Assembly: GCF_024693525.1 (NCBI RefSeq)
Contig: NZ_JAILKR010000019.1
Span: 1 to 16,214 of the forward strand
Direction of reading: 5' to 3'
Source: Selenomonas sp.
GTDB lineage: Bacteria; Bacillota_C; Negativicutes; Selenomonadales; Selenomonadaceae
DNA length: 16,214 nt
Below are positions 7,099 through 15,204 of the stretch, piece by piece; within the stretch, counting starts at the first letter, position 1; each line of letters opens with the position of its first letter. The translations under genes and the position numbers were made by a program. Under the pieces are notes generated by a model, which worked only from the letters and a program-made list of their open reading frames with translations, ran no database searches and was not told the origin of the DNA.

Positions 7099-8889
7099 TT
7101 ACAATTCATCCATTTCATTTTTTATTCTCATAACCTCATTCAATTCCTCAACATACGCCATATCCCCAGCCTGCATCATCGCATCGGCCTTGCGGGAATG
7201 TTCCATAAAAAGCGTGTAGAGGTACGATTTTCTGAGCACTTTCAGGGAGTCGTTATAGGCTTCGGTTTCCTCACGTCCACCCAAATCTTCTACCAGTGCC
7301 CGGGAGAGTTCTGCCGCCGCGTCCTCACTGAGGTTTTCCGCGGCCGTTACATCATCCGGAGCCTGCCCCTGGCTGCCCAATTCCTGCAGGAACTTCAGGA
7401 TCTCCCGCTGGACGGGGTCTCCAATCCCTTCAATCGGCAGTACCGAACCCACATGATAGATCAGGGAAACATCTTGCCATACCATGCGGATGACAACGCG
7501 CCCAGCCCGCCTGAGCGCATTGTCCTGTTTTTTTACCACCTGTCTGATGGGTACACGTGACGGCATCTCCTCTTGAAATTCCGTCCCACGGGCAAAGTGC
7601 TGAAGCTCAGTACGCACGACACCCTCGTCCAGCAATAAGGTCTGCGCAAGCTTCTTTTCATATTCGCTGCGAACCGCAGTTTCACGGATACCGGCCAAAA
7701 CCGGCAGCATTTCATGAAGCGCCTTGACCTTGCCCTCCAACGTATCGATATTGTTGTGAGCAAGAACATACTTCAAACGGTATTCCACCAGGGGCAATGC
7801 CTTCTTCACCAACTGGCGGAAAGCATCCGCTCCATGCTTGCGAATATATTCATCCGGATCCTTGCCATCTGGCACCACGATAACCTTCACTATGGCTCCC
7901 GTGTCCCGCACAATAGAAAGGGCCCGAATCGTTGCTTTTTGACCGGCTTCATCACTGTCGTAACAAAAATATATCTCCGGCGCATAGCGCAGGAGCTTCT
8001 TGCAATGCTCCACAGTAAATGCAGTTCCCAGTGATGCCACGACGTTGCGCACGCCAGCACCAAATACAGAAATCGCATCCATGTAGCCTTCTACGACAAT
8101 GGCATAGCCTGCCTGCTGGATTGCCCGATGGGAGCGATCCAGTCCAAAAAGGAGTTTTCGCTTATTGAATAGTATCGTTTCCGGTGTATTGAGGTATTTC
8201 GGCTTGCTGTCATCCAGCACCCGGCCGCCGAATCCGACCACGCGCCCGCGCTCATCCGCAATGGGGATAATCACGCGATTGCGAAACCGGTCATAAAGAC
8301 CACTGCCGTTATTGCGTTCAGCCGAGAGCCCGCTCGCCAACAAAAATTCCTGCTTTACTCCACGCTTCAAAAAAGCTGTAGACAACTTATCCCAGGCATT
8401 TGGGGCATATCCCAACTTAAACTCCTCAATGGTCTCCTTTGAGATGCCACGTCCAGCATAATAAGCGTTGCCAGCCTGTCCATAAGATGTCATCGTCAAA
8501 CAGTTATGGAAAAAATCACGGGCCATCTCATTGACCTTGCGTAAATCCGTCAGTTCCCGTTCCCGGGCAATTTCCTCCGGTGTACGCTGACGCTCCGGCA
8601 GCGGAATCCCCAACTTTTCGGCTTGAAGCTTGATTGCTTCAAAATAAGTGACGTTTTCAATCATCGAAAGGAACTTGAAAACATTTCCCCCAGCATGACA
8701 GCCGAAGCAATAGAAAAATCCCTTGTCCGGAACCACAGAAAATGAGGGGGTTTTCTCGTTATGAAAGGGGCAGCAGCCCCAATAACGATTGCCTTTACGC
8801 TTCAAGGGAACATAGCTCTGAACCACGTTCAGAATATCAGACTGTGAACGAACCTGTTCCACAAATTCGTCCATTCTCTCGCTGCGCAT
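7099..8889 (-). CDS. dnaG: DNA primase
   Basis: Synthesises RNA primers for DNA replication, acting with the replicative helicase. With the start chosen here the product is 596 residues, close to Bacillus DnaG (about 603). The N-terminal CHC2 zinc-binding domain shows C40, H43, C61 and C64 (CPFH ... CFGC). The catalytic core follows, with the Toprim signature VEGYMD (E267) and DSDEAG (D311, D313), then a helicase-binding C-terminal domain ending in a helical region. I prefer the ATG at 8887-8889 because GAGGGG lies 7 nt upstream and the N-terminus then aligns with known primases. An in-frame ATG at 8950-8952 would add 21 residues and has AGGAG at 11 nt. It lies between dgt and rpoD. Confidence 0.96.
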   Translation of the reverse strand: MRSERMDEFVEQVRSQSDILNVVQSYVPLKRKGNRYWGCCPFHNEKTPSFSVVPDKGFFYCFGCHAGGNVFKFLSMIENVTYFEAIKLQAEKLGIPLPERQRTPEEIARERELTDLRKVNEMARDFFHNCLTMTSYGQAGNAYYAGRGISKETIEEFKLGYAPNAWDKLSTAFLKRGVKQEFLLASGLSAERNNGSGLYDRFRNRVIIPIADERGRVVGFGGRVLDDSKPKYLNTPETILFNKRKLLFGLDRSHRAIQQAGYAIVVEGYMDAISVFGAGVRNVVASLGTAFTVEHCKKLLRYAPEIYFCYDSDEAGQKATIRALSIVRDTGAIVKVIVVPDGKDPDEYIRKHGADAFRQLVKKALPLVEYRLKYVLAHNNIDTLEGKVKALHEMLPVLAGIRETAVRSEYEKKLAQTLLLDEGVVRTELQHFARGTEFQEEMPSRVPIRQVVKKQDNALRRAGRVVIRMVWQDVSLIYHVGSVLPIEGIGDPVQREILKFLQELGSQGQAPDDVTAAENLSEDAAAELSRALVEDLGGREETEAYNDSLKVLRKSYLYTLFMEHSRKADAMMQAGDMAYVEELNEVMRIKNEMDEL

Positions 8890-9017
8890 ACTTAGACCCC
8901 TCATTGACCAATCAGATACTTTATAATAAGGTACCTGTATACTTTTCGCCATCCATAGAAAAACTCCTGCTTGCCAGCAAAAGTTCTCCAGGGGCCATCG
9001 CGTATACAGCCCTTTTT

Positions 9018-9047
9018 ACAATATTTATATTCCTCATAATTTGCCAA
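9018..9047 (-). promoter_or_regulatory. Weak candidate promoter upstream of dnaG
   Basis: In the 197-base gap between dgt and dnaG, the minus strand has TTGGCA (9042-9047) and TATTGT (9018-9023) separated by 18 bp. The match is moderate, and AT-rich sequence gives alternatives, so dnaG could instead be read from the dgt transcript. I see no terminator after dgt. Confidence 0.3.
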
Positions 9048-9086
9048 TATCCTTTTTTCCCCTTGACAAATTTGAAAAATAATATC

Positions 9087-10085
9087 TCAATGAACCATTA
9101 ACCCAACCGGCGGCATAAAAATCTCATTGAACAACTGCACCGCATAACTATCGGTAAGGCCAGCTACATAATCGGTAACAATCTTCTGCCGGCCCCAGCG
9201 TTCTTCCCGACGGACAAATTCCTCCGGTAGTTCATCAAAATGTTCCAAGAACCATTCGTACAGCGCCCGCAATACATAGACTGCCTGACGGCGCTCATGA
9301 GCCAGCGTCTCCGAATGATAGATGTGTTCAAACATGAAACTGCGGAAGGTATCCATCGCCTCTTTGACCTCCGCCGAAAGGGAAATGTCGTCCTTATCCA
9401 TGGAACTTACAATCATGTCGGAAACCATGCTCGTAATCATCGCCGAAGTATCTTCCCCCAGCCGTTCATAGACTAGCTTGGGAAGTTCCCCTGGCTGCAG
9501 CAGCCTTGCCCGCAAACTGTCATCATAATCATGACAAAGATAGGCGATGCGGTCTGCGGTGCGCACAATGCGGCCTTCTAAGGTCTTCGGCATTACCGGC
9601 CCCGTATGGTTCACAATACCATCCTTAACCTCAAAGGTAAGGTTTAGCCCCTGTCCACTGCGTTCCAAAAACTCCACCACCCGAAGACTCTGTTCATTGT
9701 GAGCAAAATGACCGGTTAACTTGGCCATGGCCGCCTCACCGGCATGACCAAAGGGTGTGTGCCCCACATCATGGCCCAAGGCAATCGCCTCAGCCAAATC
9801 CTCATTGAGGCGCAGGCCCCGGGCAATGGTCCGAGAAATCTGCGAAACCTCCAGGCTATGCGTCATGCGGGTACGATAATGATCTCCCGACACGATATAA
9901 ACCTGGGTCTTGTGTTTGAGACGCCGGAAAGACTTGGAATGTAAGATCCGGTCGCGGTCTCGTTGAAACTTCGTCCGGAACTGACACTCCTCCATCGGAA
10001 ATTTCCGACGGGCGTCATGACTTTTGGCAGCATGCGGCGATAAAATATCATATTCCTGCGCTTCCAAACGCTCTCTTACATTCAT
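9087..10085 (-). CDS. dgt: Deoxyguanosinetriphosphate triphosphohydrolase-like protein (HD family)
   Basis: HD-superfamily dNTP triphosphohydrolase that converts dNTPs to nucleosides and triphosphate, affecting nucleotide pools. The 332-residue product fits the shorter dGTPase-like type common in Firmicutes. The N-terminal RDRDRILHSKSFRRLKHKTQ (42-61) is a family signature. Metal-binding HD residues are H76 (THSLEV), H105-D106 (GHDVGHTPFGH) and D178 (TADRIAYLCHD). I choose the ATG at 10083-10085 because AGGAGG lies 7 nt upstream; a TTG two codons earlier would be only one base from that site. A possible -10 box TAATAT is at 10118-10123 with a poor -35. The order dgt-dnaG-rpoD suggests a shared replication/transcription cluster. 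Confidence 0.95.
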   Translation of the reverse strand: MNVRERLEAQEYDILSPHAAKSHDARRKFPMEECQFRTKFQRDRDRILHSKSFRRLKHKTQVYIVSGDHYRTRMTHSLEVSQISRTIARGLRLNEDLAEAIALGHDVGHTPFGHAGEAAMAKLTGHFAHNEQSLRVVEFLERSGQGLNLTFEVKDGIVNHTGPVMPKTLEGRIVRTADRIAYLCHDYDDSLRARLLQPGELPKLVYERLGEDTSAMITSMVSDMIVSSMDKDDISLSAEVKEAMDTFRSFMFEHIYHSETLAHERRQAVYVLRALYEWFLEHFDELPEEFVRREERWGRQKIVTDYVAGLTDSYAVQLFNEIFMPPVGLMVH

Positions 10086-10162
10086 AGTCAATCCTCCTTT
10101 TACAGGGTTTCCTTTTTATATTACACTATTTGACCAAAAAAGTCTTGCTTTTTTGCCATTTT

Positions 10163-10191
10163 TTGCAAAAGTTTTTTCTTTACGGTAAAAT
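10163..10191 (+). promoter_or_regulatory. Promoter candidate for the LptA-like gene
   Basis: TTGCAA (10163-10168) and TAAAAT (10186-10191) are separated by 17 bp, with a strong AAGGAGG ribosome binding site at 10217-10223 and the ATG at 10231. The 145-base divergent gap from dgt is AT-rich and repeats TTTTTTGC-like strings (10149-10166), which may be local curvature or simply composition. Confidence 0.6.
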
Positions 10192-10230
10192 AAAAGAAAC
10201 AGAAAGCCCCAACGATAAGGAGGTTTCACC

Positions 10231-10773
10231 ATGAGAAAATATGCCAGACTGTTCCTTGCCTCTGGGATTGTCGGCCTTAGCCTAGCAGCGCTGCCTCAAG
10301 CAGCCGATGCCCGGCAGGTTATCCCCCTAAGCATCACCGACAGCATCATCCAAGGACACGACAAAGCGATTGTAACGGCCGACCACAGCAGCTATAATCC
10401 CGACACCGCCCGCTACACCCTGCGGGGAAACGTCACCATCCAATTTGGCAGCCGAACCTTTCGCACCGATGCAGCAAAAATCAGCACCAAAACCCTGCAG
10501 CTTTGGACCGAAAACAACACCCAGCTCATGGAAGGAGACCTTCACTTCACCGGCGGTGCCGTTTACGCAGACCTGCAGGCCAATGTGGCCTGGTTCTTCG
10601 GGCCAAACTGCAGTCTCGAACGCCCCGGCCTTGCCATCCACTCCGATAACATGGTCTACAACTGGTGCACGCGAATCGCGTCCTTCGACGGCCATGTCCT
10701 CTGCATCCAAAAAGGAGAACAACGTACCGCCGGCCATATGGAATACGATTTGGATACTGAAAAAATACGATAA
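10231..10773 (+). CDS. LptA/OstA-like periplasmic protein
   Basis: Probable exported protein related to LptA/OstA, the periplasmic bridge of lipopolysaccharide transport. The 180-residue product begins with a Sec signal peptide: basic MRKYAR, hydrophobic stretch 7-22, and an Ala-Asp-Ala cleavage motif at 25-27. The mature part reads as short beta repeats typical of the OstA fold, for example VTADHSSYNPDTARYTLRGN (48-67) and later SDNMVYNWCTRIASFDGHV (138-156), where the 'unmasked structure then transformed value' pattern recurs. Three cysteines (127, 146, 158) remain in the mature protein, which is uncommon for LptA. It has its own promoter, a strong ribosome binding site and a terminator, so it seems to be a single-gene unit outside an lpt operon. 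It could instead be an accessory OstA-domain protein. Confidence 0.8.
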   Translation: MRKYARLFLASGIVGLSLAALPQAADARQVIPLSITDSIIQGHDKAIVTADHSSYNPDTARYTLRGNVTIQFGSRTFRTDAAKISTKTLQLWTENNTQLMEGDLHFTGGAVYADLQANVAWFFGPNCSLERPGLAIHSDNMVYNWCTRIASFDGHVLCIQKGEQRTAGHMEYDLDTEKIR

Positions 10774-10776
10774 CAC

Positions 10777-10812
10777 AAAAGCAGGTCTTCCTCCTGGGAA
10801 CGACCTGCTTTT
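10777..10812. terminator. Bidirectional terminator between the LptA-like gene and add
   Basis: AAAAGCAGGTC (10777-10787) pairs perfectly with GACCTGCTTTT (10802-10812) around a 14-nt loop. The stem ends in T runs on both strands. It starts 3 bases after the stop codon of the LptA-like gene and ends 3 bases before the add stop codon, so it serves both convergent genes. Confidence 0.9.
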
Positions 10813-10815
10813 CCT

Positions 10816-11814
10816 TTATAAGGCTAGCACTTTTCTCAATTCTTCTTTGCGTGCTTCGGACGTAAAGGCTGCTGCTACCGCATTCCCCAGCATGCGCTTC
10901 TCTTCTTCCGGCGTTATGCCAAATTCCCGCTCGATATAACGGAATTCGTCGGCCAGGGTTGTCCCCTCTACAGCCATATCATCGGTGTTGATGGTGACCT
11001 TTAACCCGTACTGGAGGAATTGTTTCAGCGGATATTCTGCCTTCATATCCACCACAGTTTTCGTTTGACGATTGCTGGTAGGAGCCATCTCCAGCGTAAT
11101 GCCCTTTTCCTTGACCAGCTGCATAATGCGGTCGTTACCGGCAATTCGCACGCCGTGTCCTACGCGAAGAGCCCCCATTTCGATGGCACTCTCCACATTT
11201 TCCGGGCCACCAGCTTCGCCGCTATGAATCGTAAGCGGAATCCCCGCCTCATGAGCAGCCTGCAAAAGTTCCCGGAACCCCTCATTGGGGAACAGCGCCT
11301 CAGCTCCCGCCAAATCGACAGCCACGACACCGCCATCCGCTACCAAATATTTCTTGGCCAGTTCCACTGTCTCCTTATTCTGCGCGGCGTTGTCATCCCC
11401 GCGCATGCAGCAGAGAATCAAATTGGCCGGAATCGATGCTTCTTTAAGACCAGCCAGCGCCGCTTGTATGACTTCTTCCTGAGTCAGTCCCCTGAACGTA
11501 TGCAACTGGGGGGCAAAGCGGATCTCCGCATAGACAACACCGCCTGCTGCCATATTGGCCAGGACCAATTTTACCGCCTCGCGTATTCCTATTTCCGTCT
11601 GCATGTATTTTCCCGGCAGTTCAAAACACTGCAAAAATTCATTGAGACTCTGACAATTCTCCGACACCGTAATGAGTTTTTCCAGTTCGTCATCCGTTGC
11701 CACCGGCAGCTCCAGCTGCTGGATTTCCGCCAATTTCTTGAGGATTTCCACTGTAATCGAACCATCCAGATGTGCATGGAGATCGATGTATTTTGAAACA
11801 AAATTCCCGTTCAT
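10816..11814 (-). CDS. add: Adenosine deaminase
   Basis: Zinc-dependent amidohydrolase that converts adenosine or deoxyadenosine to inosine or deoxyinosine in purine salvage. The 332-residue product has family length. Metal and catalytic residues are visible: H13 and H15 in DLHAHLDGS, H197 and E200 in HSGEA, H220 in VGHG, and D278-D279 in NTDD. The motif order fits the adenosine/AMP deaminase family; adenine deaminases of the same fold are an alternative but I favour adenosine. GGGAGG lies 6 nt before the ATG. It follows glyS across a strong terminator with no clear promoter between, so expression probably depends on readthrough from the glyQS unit or on a promoter I cannot see. Confidence 0.93.
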   Translation of the reverse strand: MNGNFVSKYIDLHAHLDGSITVEILKKLAEIQQLELPVATDDELEKLITVSENCQSLNEFLQCFELPGKYMQTEIGIREAVKLVLANMAAGGVVYAEIRFAPQLHTFRGLTQEEVIQAALAGLKEASIPANLILCCMRGDDNAAQNKETVELAKKYLVADGGVVAVDLAGAEALFPNEGFRELLQAAHEAGIPLTIHSGEAGGPENVESAIEMGALRVGHGVRIAGNDRIMQLVKEKGITLEMAPTSNRQTKTVVDMKAEYPLKQFLQYGLKVTINTDDMAVEGTTLADEFRYIEREFGITPEEEKRMLGNAVAAAFTSEARKEELRKVLAL

Positions 11815-11834
11815 GATATTCCTCCCTTTATAGT

Positions 11835-11866
11835 AAAAAACTCCCCCGAAAACACGGGGGAGTTTT
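11835..11866 (-). terminator. Strong intrinsic terminator after glyS
   Basis: On the minus strand AAAACTCCCCCG pairs with CGGGGGAGTTTT (12 bp, 6-nt loop; 11866-11855 with 11848-11837), followed by TTTTTT. It lies between the glyS stop (11884) and the add ribosome binding site. Confidence 0.93.
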
Positions 11867-11883
11867 GAATAATCCCAAAAAGA

Positions 11884-13935
11884 TTACAGTACCACCTTCG
11901 AGAAATCCGCTACGCGTTTTACCAACGTATCAATGGATTTCAACAAGCCAAGGCGATTGTTCTTGACTTTCTCGTCCTTGTCCATGACCATGACACCTTC
12001 AAAGAAAGCATCAATCGGAGCCGAAAGCTCCGTCAGGGCATCAATGGCACCTGTATAATCACGGCCAGCTACAAGGCTGTCAAGAGAACTTGCCGTAGCG
12101 GTGTATACCTGATAGAGGTTTTTCTCTTCGTCCGTGGTAAAGAGAGCCTCATCAATTGCTGCCGACTCAGATTTTTTCGCCAGATTAGCAGCACGGACAA
12201 ACGCCTGGATATTGGCTACAGCTGCATCGCTGGCAACAAATTTGGCTACTGCCTCAGCACGCAGGCTGACCGCATAGAGGTCATCGACATTATCAAGGAC
12301 AGCATCGACAACATCATAGCGGACATCTTCGAGGACATTTTTGAGGCGCAGGCGCATGAAGTCAGCAACATCATTCTGCATCTTCGTGCGGGCAGCCTCA
12401 TCCGTAATCTGGTAGAGGTCCATAGCCTTGGCGACGACTTTGGAAAGGCTCAGCGTGTATTTGGCCTCGATCATCATGTGTACAAGACCCAGTGCCTGAC
12501 GGCGAAGGGCGAACGGATCCTGGGAACCCGTCGGAATCTTGCCGCGGCTGAACGTGCCGACAATCGTATCAATCTTATCGGCGACCGAGACAATGCGGCC
12601 GGCTTCCGTCTGCGGCTGATTGTCGCCAGCAAAGCGCGGCATGTAGTGCTCATCGATAGCGATGGCAACGTTCTCGCACTCGCCATCGAGTTTTGCATAC
12701 TCACGGCCCATAATGCCCTGGAGCTCCGTGAACTCCTGAACCATGCCCGTTACGAGGTCCGCCTTGCAGAGCTCAGCCGCCCGTTTCGCATGCTTGTGCG
12801 TCTTTTCATCCGCACCGAGTTCATCGGCAATGAACGCAGCGAGCTCCATAAGGCGCTCGGATTTTTCGTACATCGTACCAAGGCCCTGCTGGAAGACAAC
12901 CGTCTTGAGTTTCTCGCGATGCTCTTCGAGGCTCTTCTTGCGGTCTTCATCAAAGAAGAACTGTGCATCTTCGAGGCGGGCGCGCAGAACGCGCTCGTTG
13001 CCGTGCTGGACGGTCTCAAGATGCTCCTTGCCGCCATTGCGGACCGTGATGAAGAGCGGCAGCAGGCTGCCGTCAGCGGCCTTGACCGGGAAGTAGCGCT
13101 GATGATCACGCATCGGCGTGATCACTGCCTCAGCCGGCAGATTAAGGTATTTGTCCTCGAATTTGCCGCAGAGGGCCGTCGGATATTCCACGAGATAGAG
13201 GACCTCTTCCAAGAGGTCTTCCGTGATTTCAGCCTTGCCGCCGTTGGCTTTGGCAACTTCTTCAATCTGCTCACGGATCATCGCCTTGCGCTTATCCTGA
13301 TCGACAAGGATGAAGTTTTCCTCGCAGGCCTTCTCGTAACTATTGGCATCGGCAATTTCAAAATCCCCCTGAGAAAGGAAACGGTGTCCGCGGGAAGTGC
13401 GGCCCGATTTGACCTCAGCCACCTCGAAGGGGATAACCTCGTTATCCAACAGAGCCACGATCCAGCGCAGCGGACGGATGAACTTGAAGTCCAGGTCTGC
13501 CCAGCACATGTTGTTCGGGAAGGAAAGGCCGCAAATGAGGTCTTTCAAGAGATCCTGCAGGAGCTCAGCCGTTGCTTTGCCTTCCTCATGAACCATCGCA
13601 TAGACATAGCCGTCTTTTTCCACCAAATCCTTCGGGTCAACACCCTGGCCGCGGGCAAATCCCTGAGCTGCCTTGGAGGGATTGCCGTCCGCATCGAAGG
13701 CAATCTGTACCGACGGTCCGCGATTCTCGCTGGAAACATCTTCCTGTTTCTCCGCCAAATCTTTTACAATGAGTGCCGTGCGGCGCGGCGTGCCGATCGT
13801 GCGGACGCTGCCGAAGGCAATGCGGTTCTCTTTGAATGCCTTTTCTGCATTCTCTTTCAGCTGGGCAAGGATGCCCGGCATGACATGGGCCGGAACTTCT
13901 TCCGTGCCGATTTCCAGTAATAAATCCTTGCTCAT
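11884..13935 (-). CDS. glyS: Glycine--tRNA ligase beta subunit
   Basis: Beta subunit of the heterotetrameric (alpha2-beta2) bacterial glycyl-tRNA synthetase, which binds tRNA-Gly while the alpha subunit carries the activation site. The 683-residue product has normal length. The N-terminal LLLEIGTEEVPA (5-16) and TPRRTALIV (49-57) are family signatures. DHQRYFPV lies in the central body, followed by an HD-like domain with the ADKIDTIVGTF segment, and a C-terminal DALR-type anticodon-binding region. The ATG at 13933-13935 starts 2 bases after the glyQ stop, with its GAGGGGAG ribosome binding site inside the end of glyQ, so the two subunits are translationally coupled and made together. Confidence 0.97.
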   Translation of the reverse strand: MSKDLLLEIGTEEVPAHVMPGILAQLKENAEKAFKENRIAFGSVRTIGTPRRTALIVKDLAEKQEDVSSENRGPSVQIAFDADGNPSKAAQGFARGQGVDPKDLVEKDGYVYAMVHEEGKATAELLQDLLKDLICGLSFPNNMCWADLDFKFIRPLRWIVALLDNEVIPFEVAEVKSGRTSRGHRFLSQGDFEIADANSYEKACEENFILVDQDKRKAMIREQIEEVAKANGGKAEITEDLLEEVLYLVEYPTALCGKFEDKYLNLPAEAVITPMRDHQRYFPVKAADGSLLPLFITVRNGGKEHLETVQHGNERVLRARLEDAQFFFDEDRKKSLEEHREKLKTVVFQQGLGTMYEKSERLMELAAFIADELGADEKTHKHAKRAAELCKADLVTGMVQEFTELQGIMGREYAKLDGECENVAIAIDEHYMPRFAGDNQPQTEAGRIVSVADKIDTIVGTFSRGKIPTGSQDPFALRRQALGLVHMMIEAKYTLSLSKVVAKAMDLYQITDEAARTKMQNDVADFMRLRLKNVLEDVRYDVVDAVLDNVDDLYAVSLRAEAVAKFVASDAAVANIQAFVRAANLAKKSESAAIDEALFTTDEEKNLYQVYTATASSLDSLVAGRDYTGAIDALTELSAPIDAFFEGVMVMDKDEKVKNNRLGLLKSIDTLVKRVADFSKVVL

Positions 13936-13937
13936 GC

Positions 13938-14816
13938 TTACTTCTCCCCTCTATGCAACATCGGATAGCCCAGTTCCTCACGCTGTTTCAGATAACACTC
14001 AGCGCAGAGACGGGCCAGCTTGCGGACGCGGCCGATGAAAGCCGTGCGCTGCGATACGGAGATAGCGCCGCGCGCATCGAGCAAGTTGAAGGTATGCGAG
14101 CACTTGAGCACGTAGTCATAAGCCGGATGGACATAGCCCTCGGCGATGACGCGGACAGCCTCAGCTTCGTATTTGTCGAAGAGCTCGAACAAGAGCTTCT
14201 CATCGGAAAGGTCGAAGGCATAAGCCGACTGCTCATACTCATTCTGATGGAAAACATCGCCATAGGTGTAATCATCCGTCCACTGGATGTCGTAGACGTT
14301 CTCGACCCCCTGGATATACATGGCCAGACGCTCCAGGCCATACGTGATCTCCGAAGCTACCGGCTTGATGTCCTGGCTTCCCACCTGCTGGAAATACGTG
14401 AACTGCGTGATCTCCATGCCATCGAGCCAGACTTCCCAGCCCAGGCCCCAGGCACCCAGCGTCGGGGATTCCCAGTTATCCTCTACGAAACGGATATCGT
14501 GTTTCTTCGGGTCAATGCCGAGACGCTCCAAACTCTCCAGATAAAGTTCCTGGATGTTGTTCGGGGACGGCTTCATGATAACCTGGAACTGATGATGCTG
14601 ATACAGACGGTTCGGGTTATCGCCATAGCGACCATCGGCAGGACGGCGGGACGGCTCAACATAAGCCACGTTCCACGGCTCCGGCCCAAGTACACGCAAA
14701 AAGGTCGAGGGGTTCATCGTGCCCGCACCTTTTTCGACATCATAAGGCTGTGCTAAGATACAGCCCTGCTCTGACCAGAATTTCTGCAGAGCCAGGATGA
14801 TTTCCTGAAATTTCAT
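13938..14816 (-). CDS. glyQ: Glycine--tRNA ligase alpha subunit
   Basis: Alpha subunit of class II glycyl-tRNA synthetase; forms glycyl-adenylate. The 292-residue product matches the family (about 290-300). Signatures seen are [20 protein letters not shown] (17-36), [20 protein letters not shown] (54-73, class II motif 2 region) and the glycine-rich [20 protein letters not shown] stretch. AAGGAG lies 8 nt before the ATG at 14814-14816. It is the first gene after the T-box leader, so the glyQ-glyS unit is regulated by uncharged tRNA-Gly. Confidence 0.97.
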   Translation of the reverse strand: MKFQEIILALQKFWSEQGCILAQPYDVEKGAGTMNPSTFLRVLGPEPWNVAYVEPSRRPADGRYGDNPNRLYQHHQFQVIMKPSPNNIQELYLESLERLGIDPKKHDIRFVEDNWESPTLGAWGLGWEVWLDGMEITQFTYFQQVGSQDIKPVASEITYGLERLAMYIQGVENVYDIQWTDDYTYGDVFHQNEYEQSAYAFDLSDEKLLFELFDKYEAEAVRVIAEGYVHPAYDYVLKCSHTFNLLDARGAISVSQRTAFIGRVRKLARLCAECYLKQREELGYPMLHRGEK

Positions 14817-14862
14817 AGGTACAACTCCTTTTTCTCCTGTTACGGCTGACAGTTCATATACT

Positions 14863-14901
14863 AAAAAGCCCCGTCCCCGTAACGCACTCGTTACAGGGAC
14901 G
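14863..14901 (-). terminator. T-box regulated terminator before glyQ
   Basis: On the minus strand CGTCCCTGTAAC pairs with GTTACGGGGACG (14901-14890 with 14883-14872; 12 bp with one G-T pair, 6-nt loop), followed by GGGGCTTTTTAG. Its 5' arm includes the CCCTG needed by the antiterminator, so the two structures are mutually exclusive. Confidence 0.92.
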
Positions 14902-15076
14902 AGACTATATTTCTATATTCCCGCGGTTCCACCCTGATTGGTTTCTACTATAATAAATAATAGAAGCCCACCTCAAAGTTTTCTCTTGTCTTTTGCTCCA
15001 AAGTGCCCTTCACGCTCTGACCGGCTTGCACCCTCCCGGACTCGCTTAATTGCGCTACTCCTCTTTTTCATCGCTG
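14863..15076 (-). promoter_or_regulatory. Glycine-specific T-box riboswitch upstream of glyQS
   Basis: Transcribed leader that senses charging of tRNA-Gly. Reading the minus strand: Stem I with the apical hairpin CCGG...CCGG (15039-15021), a specifier loop GAAGGGCAC (15011-15003) whose specifier codon is GGC (15007-15005), an AT-rich Stem III (about 14964-14942), then the T-box core AGGGTGGAACCGCG (14935-14922). The antiterminator pairs CAGGG (14936-14932) with CCCTG (14898-14894); the competing terminator follows. The TGGA within the T-box pairs with a UCCA acceptor end, matching the U discriminator usual for tRNA-Gly. Specifier, discriminator and downstream genes therefore agree. This leader, with the promoter, fills the 388-base gene-free stretch between glyQ and the divergent gene at 15205. 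Confidence 0.93.
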
Positions 15077-15082
15077 AGGTCA

Positions 15083-15111
15083 ATTTTAGCAAACTTAGAA
15101 AAGCCTGTCAA
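15083..15111 (-). promoter_or_regulatory. Sigma-A promoter for the glyQS leader
   Basis: On the minus strand TTGACA (15106-15111) and TAAAAT (15083-15088) are separated by 17 bp, 11 of 12 consensus matches. Transcription should start near 15076, at the base of the T-box Stem I. Confidence 0.88.
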
Positions 15112-15204
15112 TCCTCGGCACTTCCTTGAAGGAAAAAACTCACCAAAAGCGAATTATAGGGTAACAGGATTATTTTCCAAATTTTCAAGGAGGCATGAAG
15201 CATC

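Noticed and set aside
8890..8952. Longer dnaG start at 8952
   Set aside because: Possible but less likely: the extra 21 residues do not resemble primase N-termini, and the ATG at 8889 has a better-spaced GAGGGG site.
12478..13920. 480-codon open frame on the plus strand opposite glyS
   Set aside because: Antisense shadow of glyS with no family signature and no ribosome binding site of note.
13953..14756. 267-codon open frame on the plus strand opposite glyQ
   Set aside because: Antisense shadow of glyQ.
15195..15197. ATG at 15195 as start of the cyclic-nucleotide-binding-like gene
   Set aside because: Only 1 nt separates it from the AAGGAGG site and it is in a different frame from the long open frame starting at 15205.
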